64,000 nt of DNA, from assembly GCF_032594915.1 (NCBI RefSeq), contig NZ_CP118733.1, forward strand, positions 1,984,001-2,048,000, written 5' to 3'. Every line of letters begins with the position of its first letter. Position 1 is the first letter of the stretch. Position numbers and translations under genes: made by a program. This document shows, piece by piece, positions 24,314 to 33,500 of this stretch. Source of the DNA: Streptococcus sp. 29896. Lineage in GTDB: Bacteria > Bacillota > Bacilli > Lactobacillales > Streptococcaceae. The notes under the pieces are model-generated. The model saw only the letters and a program-made list of their open reading frames with translations. It searched no databases and was not told the DNA's origin.

Positions 24314-26458
24314 TTATTTTGAGAAAGATATAAAATCAATATATCCCTTTTCTCCAATTTTTACAACGGCATTGTAGGACTTTTTATCTTTCGTTTTGAT
24401 TCCTTTTACCAGGGTTTCTTTTCCCTCTAGTAATTCTTTTACATTTGTTTTGGTTAGTTTTTTCTTTCTAAAATGTTCAGCTAAAGTAAACTTACATTCA
24501 GGATAATTTGAACAACCATAAAACGATTTTTTTAATACAATATTGTTGCCACACTTAGGACATTTTCCAACAATATTTTTTTCTGCTTCTTTTTCTTTCT
24601 GTTCCTGGTAATCAGCAAAACTTAATTTCTCTATATCGGTAGGTACATTTTCCAATAAATGAACGATAAACTTCTTGATATTATTAATAAAGTTTTCTTG
24701 ATTGCCTTCTCTTTTACCAATCTTCTTTAAATACGTTTCCCATTTAGCCGTCATTTCAGCACTCGTTAAGAGGTGCTGACTTTCGACTGCCTGGCACAAT
24801 AATTTACCTTTTTCAGTCACAACAAGTTTATTTTTAATGACTTGGATATATTCTTTTTGTTTCAAGGCTTCAATAATGCTTGCTCTTGTCGCTTCTGTTC
24901 CGATTCCCTCGACTTCTTGTAAAATCTTGATTGCTTCTTCATCATCAACCGTTTTATTAGCGGTTTTCATAGCAGTTAATAATGTACCCTCTGTAAAAGC
25001 TTTCGGTGGTTGTGTTTCTTTTTCGGCACTCTTAACGTCAACCTCGGCATGTTCTCCAATGATAACCAAGGGTAACGTTTGAACGTCCTCTTTTTCTTCT
25101 TTGTTTTGCTGTTTAAAAAGAATTTTCCACCCTTCTTGCTTTGGTGTCTTGCCTATTGATTGAAAAAGTAAGTCGGCTACTTTGGTTTGTATCTTAGTTT
25201 CTTCATACAAATAATCAGGTAGAAACATGGCAACGGTCGTTTTAACGACTAAAGCATATATTTTTCGTTGTAAATCGTCCATTTTCGCTAATGCAGATTC
25301 GGTAGGTACTTGTTTTGTTGGGATAATGGCGTGGTGTTCCTGTACCTTACTACCGTCCACATAACGCTTTCTAGGCTCTGTTTGAACCATTTCAAGATCA
25401 AGTCCTAAAAAACCGCTATATTTGCCAAAATTCGCTTTTAAATAAGCAAATTCGTTCTCTGTAATAAATGGTGTATCTGTTCTTGGATAACTCAATAATT
25501 TTGCTTCATACAGTCCTTGCATAGCTTTTAAAGTTTGGCTCGCTGTCGCTTTATAAAGCTGATTAACTTTTGATTGCAAACTACTTAAAGAAAACAAACT
25601 CGGACTATTCGTTTTCTTCTCTTTGGTTTGAACATCAGCAATTATCCCCTCTTGATTGCCTATTTTAGCTTGTTCAGAAGAAACAAAAGCTAAAAGCTCC
25701 TCTTGGGTTTTAAAGCGCTGTGTGGGGCTTATAACGCCCTTAAATGACCCTTGGTTTACTTTTATACTAGCTTCCACCTCGAAAAAAGGTTCTTTTCTAA
25801 AGTTTTCTATGGCTTCCTGGCGCTGAAAAATAAGATATAAGGTGGGCGTTTGAACACGTCCTAGTGAAAATGTACCTTGTACGCCCTTCTGCTGTAAATT
25901 TAACGTATACAAAGGGCTTGCATTCATGCCGATCAACCAATCGGCAATTTGGCGTGTTTGCGCTTCTTGATAAAAGGGATAGTAATTCATTCCTGGTTGC
26001 AAATTTTGAAAACCGCTACGGATCACATCTTTTTCTAAACTATTGATCCATAGTCTTTTATACGTTTTATCTTTAGAAAAGGCATTTGCTTTATGAATGA
26101 TCGACCAGGCAATGTTTTCGCCTTCTCTGTCGCTATCTGTTGCGACAATGATTGTATTTGCTTGTTTTAAAAGTTCAGCAACAATTTTAAACTGCTTTTT
26201 TTTATCTGTTGCCACTTCAAAATCGTATCGATCAGGAAAAATCGGCAATGATTCAAGTTTCCAATTTTGCCACTTTTCGTCATAATGACCTGGTTCTGCT
26301 AACTCGACTAAATGCCCAAAACCAAACGTGATAAACGTTTCATCTGCAAAGATTGGGTCTTTGATCTCAAAATAACCGTCTTTTTTGGTGCTTTGTTTTA
26401 AAGCACTTGCATAGGCTAATGCCTGGCTTGGTTTTTCAGCTAAAATAACCGTACTCAT
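24314..26458 (-). CDS. topB: Type IA DNA topoisomerase (Topo-beta/TopB of Inc18 plasmids)
   Basis: A 714-aa topoisomerase III-like enzyme. The Toprim domain (VILAEKPSQA at the N-terminus, VATDSDREGENIAW near 108) precedes the active-site region LLSYPRTDTPF (catalytic Tyr near 328), and a C-terminal zinc ribbon CPKCGNN...CSNYPEC ends the protein. Inc18 plasmids use it to help resolve theta-replication intermediates. Its ATG overlaps the resolvase stop (TAATG). It is the full-length partner of the 3' fragment at 22529-22788. Confidence 0.93.
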   Translation of the reverse strand: MSTVILAEKPSQALAYASALKQSTKKDGYFEIKDPIFADETFITFGFGHLVELAEPGHYDEKWQNWKLESLPIFPDRYDFEVATDKKKQFKIVAELLKQANTIIVATDSDREGENIAWSIIHKANAFSKDKTYKRLWINSLEKDVIRSGFQNLQPGMNYYPFYQEAQTRQIADWLIGMNASPLYTLNLQQKGVQGTFSLGRVQTPTLYLIFQRQEAIENFRKEPFFEVEASIKVNQGSFKGVISPTQRFKTQEELLAFVSSEQAKIGNQEGIIADVQTKEKKTNSPSLFSLSSLQSKVNQLYKATASQTLKAMQGLYEAKLLSYPRTDTPFITENEFAYLKANFGKYSGFLGLDLEMVQTEPRKRYVDGSKVQEHHAIIPTKQVPTESALAKMDDLQRKIYALVVKTTVAMFLPDYLYEETKIQTKVADLLFQSIGKTPKQEGWKILFKQQNKEEKEDVQTLPLVIIGEHAEVDVKSAEKETQPPKAFTEGTLLTAMKTANKTVDDEEAIKILQEVEGIGTEATRASIIEALKQKEYIQVIKNKLVVTEKGKLLCQAVESQHLLTSAEMTAKWETYLKKIGKREGNQENFINNIKKFIVHLLENVPTDIEKLSFADYQEQKEKEAEKNIVGKCPKCGNNIVLKKSFYGCSNYPECKFTLAEHFRKKKLTKTNVKELLEGKETLVKGIKTKDKKSYNAVVKIGEKGYIDFISFSK

Positions 26459-27075
26459 TAACTATCCCTCTTTTCATTGTTTTTTCTTTGATCGACTGTC
26501 ACGTTGTATCTTGATCGATACCTTCTAAACGTTCGGCGATTAATTCCAGTTTGTTCTTCAACTTCTTTATCGGATAAACCGTTCAAAAACAAATCGAAAG
26601 CGTGTTGTAAACGTGGATCATTTTCTTTGAATTTCAGTTGTCGCCCTTTGAATTTTCCTTTTTTCTTAGCAATTTCAATTCCTTGGGCTTGGCGTTCTTT
26701 AATTCGTTTGCGTTCAGATTCCGCTTGGTACTTATACAATTCAATCACTAAATTATTAATCAGCCGTCTTAAATTTTCATCTTCAATACCATTCATTGAG
26801 GGTAAATTTAAGACTTCCAGGGTTGCCCCCTTAATTTGAATTTGATTCATCAATTCTGTTAATTCTTTATTATTTCGTCCTAATCGATCTAATTCAGTAA
26901 CAACAACTATATCCCCTTCACGAATATAGTTAAGCATAGCTTGTAATTGTGGGCGTTCGACCGATTGACCGCTTGCTTTGTCTGAAAAGACCTTAGAAAC
27001 GCCCTCTAACGCTTTCAGTTGTCTATCTAAGTTCTGTTCTTTGCTACTGACACGTGCATACCCTACTTTAGTCAT
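26458..27075 (-). CDS. Serine resolvase/invertase (beta recombinase type)
   Basis: A 205-aa small serine recombinase. Catalytic Ser is in KVGYARVSSKEQ (near residue 10), with the conserved [12 protein letters not shown] near residue 65 and a C-terminal HTH ending RTFRRYRSRYNV. This is the length of the pSM19035 beta protein, which resolves plasmid multimers. ATG 27075 gives the canonical start; a GTG at 27087 lies too close to its GGGAGG site. The fused resolvase tail at 19.7-20.1 kb is a divergent homologue of this protein. Confidence 0.92.
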   Translation of the reverse strand: MTKVGYARVSSKEQNLDRQLKALEGVSKVFSDKASGQSVERPQLQAMLNYIREGDIVVVTELDRLGRNNKELTELMNQIQIKGATLEVLNLPSMNGIEDENLRRLINNLVIELYKYQAESERKRIKERQAQGIEIAKKKGKFKGRQLKFKENDPRLQHAFDLFLNGLSDKEVEEQTGINRRTFRRYRSRYNVTVDQRKNNEKRDS

Positions 27076-27128
27076 GTTAAAAAACACCTCCCTTGTTAAG
27101 AAAAAAATAAATTGGATATGAATTCTAT

Positions 27129-27266
27129 TTAATCACTTTGACTAGCAAATACTAACAACAAGACACACACACCAAAAATCAAAAATTCACTACTTTTAGT
27201 TAAAAACCACGTAACCACAAGAACTAATCCAATCCATGTAATCGGGTTCTTCAAATATTTCTCCAA
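27129..27266 (-). CDS. Small two-helix membrane protein of the element, 45 aa
   Basis: AGGAGG (27278-27273) lies 6 bp before a TTG start at 27266. The peptide MEKYLKNPITWIGLVLVVTWF...FGVCVLLLVFASQSD has two hydrophobic segments. I do not recognise it. It lies at the border between core element DNA and the Inc18 segment. The short frame and TTG start make it easy to miss. Confidence 0.5.
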   Translation of the reverse strand: MEKYLKNPITWIGLVLVVTWFLTKSSEFLIFGVCVLLLVFASQSD

Positions 27267-27426
27267 GATTTTCCTCCTCTAATATGCTCAACTTAAATGA
27301 CCTATTCAATAAATCTATTATGCTGCTAAATAGTTTATAGGACAAATAAGTATACTCTATTGTCCACGTTATTTAATAAAATAAATAGAAAATGACCATA
27401 TCTAATAGACATGACCATTTTTCTAT

Positions 27427-27744
27427 TTACAAAATAAAATACATATCCCATGTGGGAGTTTTTATTGCAAATGAGAGAGCATTACTATACTCATTTTCTC
27501 GAGCATCATACTCGATATCTTGATAGAGAGAAAAACTTGATACTGGAATCTGACCAAATTCCCTTTCTAAACTGTATTCATTATCCCACTTAATCAACAG
27601 ACTGCCTCGATAATTAATAAGTTTAGCATTACCAGACATAGTTAGAGGTGATTTACCTGGGCTACGATATGTTACCGTGTAAGTACATTTCCAGTCATTT
27701 CCTTCTAATTGACCAAGAAAATCTTTTAATGTTGTTTTTTCCAT
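27427..27744 (-). CDS. Hypothetical protein, 105 aa
   Basis: A soluble, probably beta-rich protein (MEKTTLKDFLGQLEGNDWKC...). No domain recognised and no membrane segment or signal peptide. ATG 27744 has GAGG upstream; the 27756 start would be a TTG. It lies alone downstream of the relaxase terminator, so it has its own promoter. It may be accessory cargo. Confidence 0.6.
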   Translation of the reverse strand: MEKTTLKDFLGQLEGNDWKCTYTVTYRSPGKSPLTMSGNAKLINYRGSLLIKWDNEYSLEREFGQIPVSSFSLYQDIEYDARENEYSNALSFAIKTPTWDMYFIL

Positions 27745-27888
27745 ATAGTACCTCAAAGAAACTTTATAACATTTTTAGTTTTATTATACTCCTATATATG
27801 TTTTTGTCTATTATCTTTCTAAATTTTCTCTATCCTTTTCAAATAAAAGTTTATAATCTCCTTGCCTTGTTTTAGAATTTTATTTCAC

Positions 27889-27922
27889 CGAAAAATCGAT
27901 CGCCGTTGGCGGTGATTTTTCT
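27889..27922 (-). terminator. Terminator after the relaxase gene
   Basis: GAAAAATC...GCCGTTGGC...GATTTTTC, a long symmetrical stem with T runs on both sides. It lies 5 bp past the relaxase stop. Confidence 0.8.
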
Positions 27923-27926
27923 TAGC

Positions 27927-29567
27927 CTATCTTTCTATTTCTTCAGGGGCTTTTGTCTGATAGGAAGTTTCTTGTCTTCTTGCTTGAGCGTGTTTCTCAA
28001 GTTTTTCATATTGAGTAAAGTCTTTAACAATACTATCAAATTTTTCCTTCAGGGCTTTTCGCTCGATTGAAACCTCGACAACCTGTTTTTCAATCTCTTT
28101 TGGATTGACTGAAGATGAGATATTGAGTTCTTCCAAAACTTGATAAGCTATTTTTGCATCAATCGGACTTTCTGAATGAATATCTTCAAGCGCTGAAGCA
28201 ATCTTGTTCAAGCGTTCCACTTTGTCATCAAGCCTATCTAATGAATCTTGTGTTTCTTCGATTTGAGCAATGAAGCGGTCACGTAGTTCATGAAACTGGT
28301 CAGAATCAGATACATTATGACTGACTAGGTAATTATATTCCTTGACCAGTAAATCCAACTTGGAAATATTAGGGTTCTTGGTCAAGATATATTCTCCACT
28401 CTCATAAGCAAGCTGATTGATAAGCGTTGACCCTTTCATAAATTTGTTACTTGCTGAATTGTCAGGATTGATGAAATAGAAAAAATCAGATTTCTTGATA
28501 AAGACATCAAAGCTCCCGTCATCCTGTTTATCAACTAAGCGACTTGGAATTTTAACTGTTCCTTGATTGGCTATCCCATACTGCATTTGAAGATAAATCC
28601 CTGTGTCTGTTTCATGCTCGATCTGCCACGGTTCAATTTTGACCCTGATTTCAAAATCTTCAGCTTTCTCGGCTTGTAATTTGTCATACTCGCTTTTAAT
28701 TGACTCTAGCGGATGCACGATTTCATTTTTAGCTAGTCGCTCTTGAATTTGTTCCAAAGAGTAACGTCCCTTTTTTGACAAGGTACTGTCACGGGTATTT
28801 CTCTTTTGGTCTTTATCAAGTAATTTATACTTGGCATATTTGCCCGAAAAGTCCACTGCAAGATTAAGCGCCTTTGCCTTTTCTTGAAAATCTGATAGGT
28901 TAACTGAGTGCTTCAGCAAAAATTCAAGACGGGACTTGATTTCTAATTTGAAGATATTTTCTTTCTGATAAGCTGAGTATTCTTTGTGACCAAATTGATT
29001 TTTATTTTCAAGGATTTTTGCTCCTGCTAAATCAGCATACTTATCAGAAATTTGCTCCAGGGCTTTTTTTGTGCCCTTCTGCCATCTGAATTTATTAAGA
29101 GTTACTGAGTTAGTGGAATTGATATAAATGTGATTGTGTAGATGCCCCTTGTCCATGTGAGTGGCAATCACAAATTGATGACTTCCACCTGTCAACTCAA
29201 GTGCCGTCTTTCGTCCAATTTCATGTACCTGTTCAGGTGTCAGATTATCTTCAGGGGAAAATGATTGAATAACATGGTGGGCTAAAACGTCATTTTTGAC
29301 CAACTCCTCATTATTGATTGGTCTGCCTTTTTCTAAATTGGCAAGTTGCTTCAGTTGCATCATTTCTGAATAAGCAGACTCTACATCAATTATCAGATTT
29401 CCTGAAACCAACTGAGAGACAGGTTGACCATTTACAAACTTGATAGGAAAGTTTAAATCTGAATCAAGTAATTCAGCTCCAATGGTTTTAGCACCATCTT
29501 CAATATACTTGATACCATCAGATAATTTATTGACTGATTTTATCTGTTTGACTTTTGTTACTACCAA
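27927..29567 (-). CDS. Relaxase (MobA/VirD2-like, HUH nuclease)
   Basis: A 546-aa relaxase. The metal-binding HUH motif HLHNHIYIN lies at residues 142-150, preceded by a conserved SGSHQFVIATHMDKG-type strand. Catalytic tyrosine candidates lie in the first 25 residues (Tyr21). The C-terminal half is coiled-coil and charged. It would nick oriT, stay bound to the 5' end and be exported with the strand. The start is a TTG at 29567 behind GGAG. It follows the mobC-like gene by 6 bp, with the oriT candidate upstream. Confidence 0.85.
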   Translation of the reverse strand: MVVTKVKQIKSVNKLSDGIKYIEDGAKTIGAELLDSDLNFPIKFVNGQPVSQLVSGNLIIDVESAYSEMMQLKQLANLEKGRPINNEELVKNDVLAHHVIQSFSPEDNLTPEQVHEIGRKTALELTGGSHQFVIATHMDKGHLHNHIYINSTNSVTLNKFRWQKGTKKALEQISDKYADLAGAKILENKNQFGHKEYSAYQKENIFKLEIKSRLEFLLKHSVNLSDFQEKAKALNLAVDFSGKYAKYKLLDKDQKRNTRDSTLSKKGRYSLEQIQERLAKNEIVHPLESIKSEYDKLQAEKAEDFEIRVKIEPWQIEHETDTGIYLQMQYGIANQGTVKIPSRLVDKQDDGSFDVFIKKSDFFYFINPDNSASNKFMKGSTLINQLAYESGEYILTKNPNISKLDLLVKEYNYLVSHNVSDSDQFHELRDRFIAQIEETQDSLDRLDDKVERLNKIASALEDIHSESPIDAKIAYQVLEELNISSSVNPKEIEKQVVEVSIERKALKEKFDSIVKDFTQYEKLEKHAQARRQETSYQTKAPEEIER

Positions 29568-29573
29568 ATCAAT

Positions 29574-29948
29574 TTACTCCTTTCTTTCCTTCAAGACTTT
29601 TTCAATATGGGCAATTTCTCGGTTAAAATTTTCATCAACCAAGCGCTTAACCTCTGCTAGTGATTCCTGCAAAGTTCGATAATTTTCAAGACTAACTTCT
29701 TCATTCGTGTTGACATATTTTACAAGTTGGTTGATATTTGTACCAATTCTATTTATCTCTGTTCTCAATTTTATCAACTCAGAATAATCAACCGTTACCA
29801 CCTCACCAGTCAAAAGCATATAACGAGCGTATGTGTTAAAATTTGAAAAATTATGTAACTCCATTCTACTCTTGATTAGTTCATTTTCTTCAGGGGTAAC
29901 ACGGAACTTTCTTTGAATTTGTCTGTATAGTTTCTTTTCATCACTCAT
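29574..29948 (-). CDS. MobC-like relaxosome accessory protein
   Basis: A 124-aa protein with an N-terminal ribbon-helix-helix-like part (RKFRVTPEENELIKSRME), then the MobC core LRTEINRIGTNINQLVKYVN and a helical C-terminus. MobC proteins bind oriT and help the relaxase melt the nick site. It precedes the relaxase, and the structured oriT candidate lies immediately upstream. Confidence 0.82.
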   Translation of the reverse strand: MSDEKKLYRQIQRKFRVTPEENELIKSRMELHNFSNFNTYARYMLLTGEVVTVDYSELIKLRTEINRIGTNINQLVKYVNTNEEVSLENYRTLQESLAEVKRLVDENFNREIAHIEKVLKERKE

Positions 29949-29979
29949 AATAAACCTCGTTCATTTTATTTGGCTTATG

Positions 29980-30130
29980 CGCTGTCACCCGCTATACTTT
30001 TCAAACTGGCAAGCATAGCAAGGTGGTACCACCTAGCAATATTTAAAAGATTTTCCCAAAACTCAAAACTGGCAAAGTGCCAATTTTGAGCGGGTCAATC
30101 TTTCAAAGTTTTGGGGAATATCCCCAAGCC
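29980..30130. other. Candidate origin of transfer (oriT)
   Basis: The 200-bp gap before mobC is full of inverted repeats: GCTATACTT...AAGCATAGC (29991-30019), a 14-bp palindrome AGGTGGTACCACCT (30021-30034), CTCAAAACTGGCA/TGCCAATTTTGAG (30062-30090) nested inside CCCAAAAC...GTTTTGGGG, and TTGGGGAataTCCCCAA (30111-30127). Position next to mobC/relaxase and this structure are typical of oriT. The nick site cannot be assigned by eye. Confidence 0.55.
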
Positions 30131-30150
30131 CCTAAGTCGTCCTTCGGACC

Positions 30151-30411
30151 TTAATTGACTTCAACTTGTTGAAGCAATTCTTCCTTTTTGGTTTGATACT
30201 CTTCATCAGAAAGAGTTTCAAGATAGGTGATTGTCTCAGCATATTCTTGAGCTAAATCAGGGTCAATGTCTTTTAGCTCGTCAGCATCTTCATCTAAAAG
30301 AGCAATGGCTTTTCTGCGCTTGGCTTCGATAAAATTTTCATTCCTGGTGTATATGCCATTCTCAAAATAGAGTAGGTTCAAAAGTAAAGTTGTTTCGATT
30401 GTGTCATTCAT
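30151..30411 (-). CDS. Small acidic hypothetical protein of the conjugation region, 86 aa
   Basis: A strongly acidic helical protein (MNDTIETTLLLNLLYFENGIYTRNE... QVEVN). It resembles short DUF5965-like proteins found next to ArdC/primase genes in streptococcal ICEs; that family call is from memory and uncertain. It is co-directional with the large Toprim-ArdC gene. Confidence 0.6.
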   Translation of the reverse strand: MNDTIETTLLLNLLYFENGIYTRNENFIEAKRRKAIALLDEDADELKDIDPDLAQEYAETITYLETLSDEEYQTKKEELLQQVEVN

Positions 30412-30414
30412 AGT

Positions 30415-30510
30415 TTAGTCCTCCGATTGTTTTCTACGATTCATAAAGCCTGCGGATAATTGAGCGACAAGGTCTTTTACAGGTTCATCTCGTTGTCGCT
30501 CTTTTGTAAT
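30415..30510 (-). CDS. Possible overlapping small ORF between the Toprim-ArdC and 86-aa genes
   Basis: A frame open from a stop near 30545 to TAA 30417-30415 overlaps the end of the 1078-aa gene and reads ...KKITKERQRDEPVKDLVAQLSAGFMNRRKQSED, a protein-like basic helix. GGAG before the next gene lies inside its last codons, as in coupled operons. No ATG, GTG or TTG start is present; an ATT at 30510 is the only candidate, and the only ATG (near the C-terminus) leaves 9 codons. It may be a degraded gene. Confidence 0.25.
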   Translation of the reverse strand: MTKERQRDEPVKDLVAQLSAGFMNRRKQSED

Positions 30511-33500
30511 TTTTTTGGCTCTTCTTTCGCCTGCTCTTCCTTTTTAGCTTCAACGGGTTTTTCTTTAGCTTCTTGTTTCAAGCGGTTAATTTTATCTTGA
30601 AAAACATCTTTTGTAACTTCTTTACTTTGATACTTTTCAAGGGCTTTATCAATTCTTGAAATCAGGCTATTAGCTTCTTTTTGTACAATTTTAATTTGAC
30701 CTTCTAGGTCAGTCAGACCTTGAGGGTCATCCGTCCAGTTCGCTAAATATCCAAAACTATAATCACTCGTATCAAGTCCATAGTGACTAGCAACGACAAA
30801 AGCAACTGACTCAGCTTGTAATTCTGCGGTACTTCTTTTTAGTGGATTTTCTTGAATTTTTTCCATGTTGTGCAAGTCAGAATGTGCCATTTCATGGAAA
30901 ATGGTTTTAAGCGTATGTTGCTCCGATAGTCCCTTCTTAATAACAATTTCATTGTTGGTTGGTGAGTAATACCCTTTTGCCCTTCCTGTATCATCACTGA
31001 AAGAAAGGGGAACGCCATTAGCTTCCGAAACCTCTTTAGCTGACTTATAAAGATTGCCATAATCTTCATAAGTCCCTTCGAGTTCATAGATGGGTTTAGC
31101 TAATTCTTTTCCGTTTGTTTGGGAAATATCAAAGACAGGAACAAGTTTAAAGGACGTGTAGGTTTGTTCATTTCCATTTTCATCAAGAAGGGGTTCATGC
31201 GTTTTAGGGTCTTTCTTTTTAAGGGTAATTGGCGCAAAAATCCGTAAGGCTTTTTCACCCTTATTGACATTTCTTTCAAAGTCATCTTTCCATTTTTTAA
31301 AAGATGCCACGTGTGTAGCTTCAGGATTTTGCATGTAAATCAACTGAATATTCCCAGGGGAATAATTGTGAAACTTGCTCATGGTGGTCAAGTATTGTTT
31401 GTAGGTATCAGACTCAAAATAACTTTTGACTCCTTCTCTTAAAACCTGAGAAAGACCCTTGCTATCTTTTGCTTCAATCAATTCTGCAACACTTCTTGTT
31501 GGAGCTGAAGAGGATTGATTTTGATTGTTTGGATGGTTAACATCCAAAGGATTTGAACCGTAACCAATTTCTTCATTATCGGATTTTCCATCCCCATCTG
31601 TATCAGCATTGTAAGGACTTGTGCCTTGATTTTTTTCAACTTCATCAGAAATCCCATCACCATCTGAATCACGTTCACGTTCATCTTTTCGTGCCTGGTC
31701 TTTCTTTCTCTCCTCTTCTTCTCTGAGAATTTGGTCAAAACGATTTCTTAAATTTAAGTCTTGATTAGTTGGCATTGTTAATCCTCCATGTTTTAAATTT
31801 GGTTCATCTTTAAGTGGTTCTATCTCTCGACTTTTTCGCAAAGTCTCAAGCATTTCTTTTCCATCATCCTTGATAAAATCATGATTGATGGATAGTGTTT
31901 TAATCTGATTATCCTTTTCAGCAAACACACCTAATACCGTTCTTTGAGATGGCTCAATCGTCTGATAAGCTTTATGAGTTAGCTTCATCAATGAAGCAGG
32001 AACGGCTGAATTGTCATCCATTTTTAGAGCTAAAATGAGGTCTTCATTTTCGGGTTTAATTCCTTTTTCTAATTCCAAACGCTTGAACTTTTGGACCGAA
32101 CTTAAGTCATTAAAGGTGAAGGCTTTGGAGTCTAACAGCTCAGGTAACATTGGCAAGACTTTGATTTTATCGTTATAGCCTTGACCAAGTGTCACATTCT
32201 GAAATGACAGATGACCTGAAGCCACTTCATCAATAAATTTCTCAGCAACTGAAGGCAAGTGTTCGTCATAGATTGGCATTATTCCTGTCAGGTGCATCCA
32301 GTGTCTCTTTTCAAAGCCGACCTCTAAAAAGTTAAGTTGGTCATCTTCGTTAAAAGCATAAATGATTTTTTGGTTGGAAAAGCTGTCTAAATACTGTTGG
32401 GCTGACCGTTGCAAACTATCCGCATAGTTGTTTAGAGTCCTTATGTCCTTATCTTCAGGATATTTGTAGCCACCACGTAGCCTATAACTTGACTTAACTG
32501 ACTTGTCAATGTTAAAATGTAATTGAACATTGGCAGGAAAATCAGGTTGAGTCTTTGACTCTTCGGGTTGCAGTGCTATCCCTGAAACTTCGGTTTCTAA
32601 AGAACTGAAATTGCGATTGAACAATTCGCCCCCAGTGTTAGATGGCTCTTGACTTCGGTCAGGAGCTTTTTCTTGTGTCTTAACTGTTGGGTACTTAGAT
32701 TCTTTCAAGTAATCATTCCAGTCCATTTTGTCCTGGTCTTCTGCTATTGGTGGAAGGTCAAGGGTGACTTCAATTTGTTTAGCAGTCAGGCGCTCAATAA
32801 AGGTATGACCTGCTTCATCATTATCAACGGCAAGGGTAATTAAATCCTGGTGTTTTCCATCTTCAAAGAAAGTGGTTACTCTAGCCATATCAGCCAGGAA
32901 GGAAGATTTTTTCTCCTGGTCAACCTCGCCATTAAGTTCACCAACTTCAGATAAGAGTTCCGCCACGTGACGACTCACAGTTGATTCTTTTAAGCCATCC
33001 ATAGCAACTAATCGGACATCCTTCAGGGTGTCCTTTTTGAGTTCATAGTAACTCATCAGGTCTATTGGGGCTTCTGCAAAGATTAGACGAGATGGTGTCC
33101 CTATATCAATGTGCATCCCTGTCAAGCCATCTGAAGCCCTCATAATTTGTTTTAAGCGCCCTCTTTCGTACAAGTCTAAGTTTTCCCTTATCCCTTGCAA
33201 AGAAGCCCCTATAATTTCATTTTGAGTGTCCAGACTCTTAAAAACTAGGACAGGTTCAAAGTAGTCACCCGTCTTTTTAGTGGCTTGTGATAAGACGCCT
33301 TTTTCTGCGAAAAAATCGATCGTCTCATCAGACAAGCCCCTGACGTCCTTCAGGTATTCTCTCCCCTCTTTAAACTCTGTTTCATAGGGTTCAAGATAAT
33401 AATGAAAAGGTTCTTTTTCAGGGATTGCAGTCACATCCACTGCATCAAAGCTCCCATCTTCCAAGAAATGCTTGGCTTGCTTAAAAGAAATGGCTTGTCC

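Larger units (their letters stand above)
19655..27087 (-). mobile_element. Inc18/pSM19035-type plasmid segment carrying erm(B)
   Basis: The gene set beta resolvase, topoisomerase, delta, omega, epsilon, zeta with omega heptad operators is that of Inc18 plasmids such as pSM19035 and pAMbeta1. Here it is interrupted by erm(B) and partial duplications. It joins element DNA inside a resolvase gene at the left (the zeta fusion) and just before a 45-aa membrane protein at the right. The region is visibly more A/T-rich than the chromosome. Confidence 0.8.

Noticed and set aside
27300..27425. Repeated ATGACCAT motifs downstream of the 105-aa gene as a terminator
   Set aside because: The copies are direct rather than inverted, so they do not form a hairpin.
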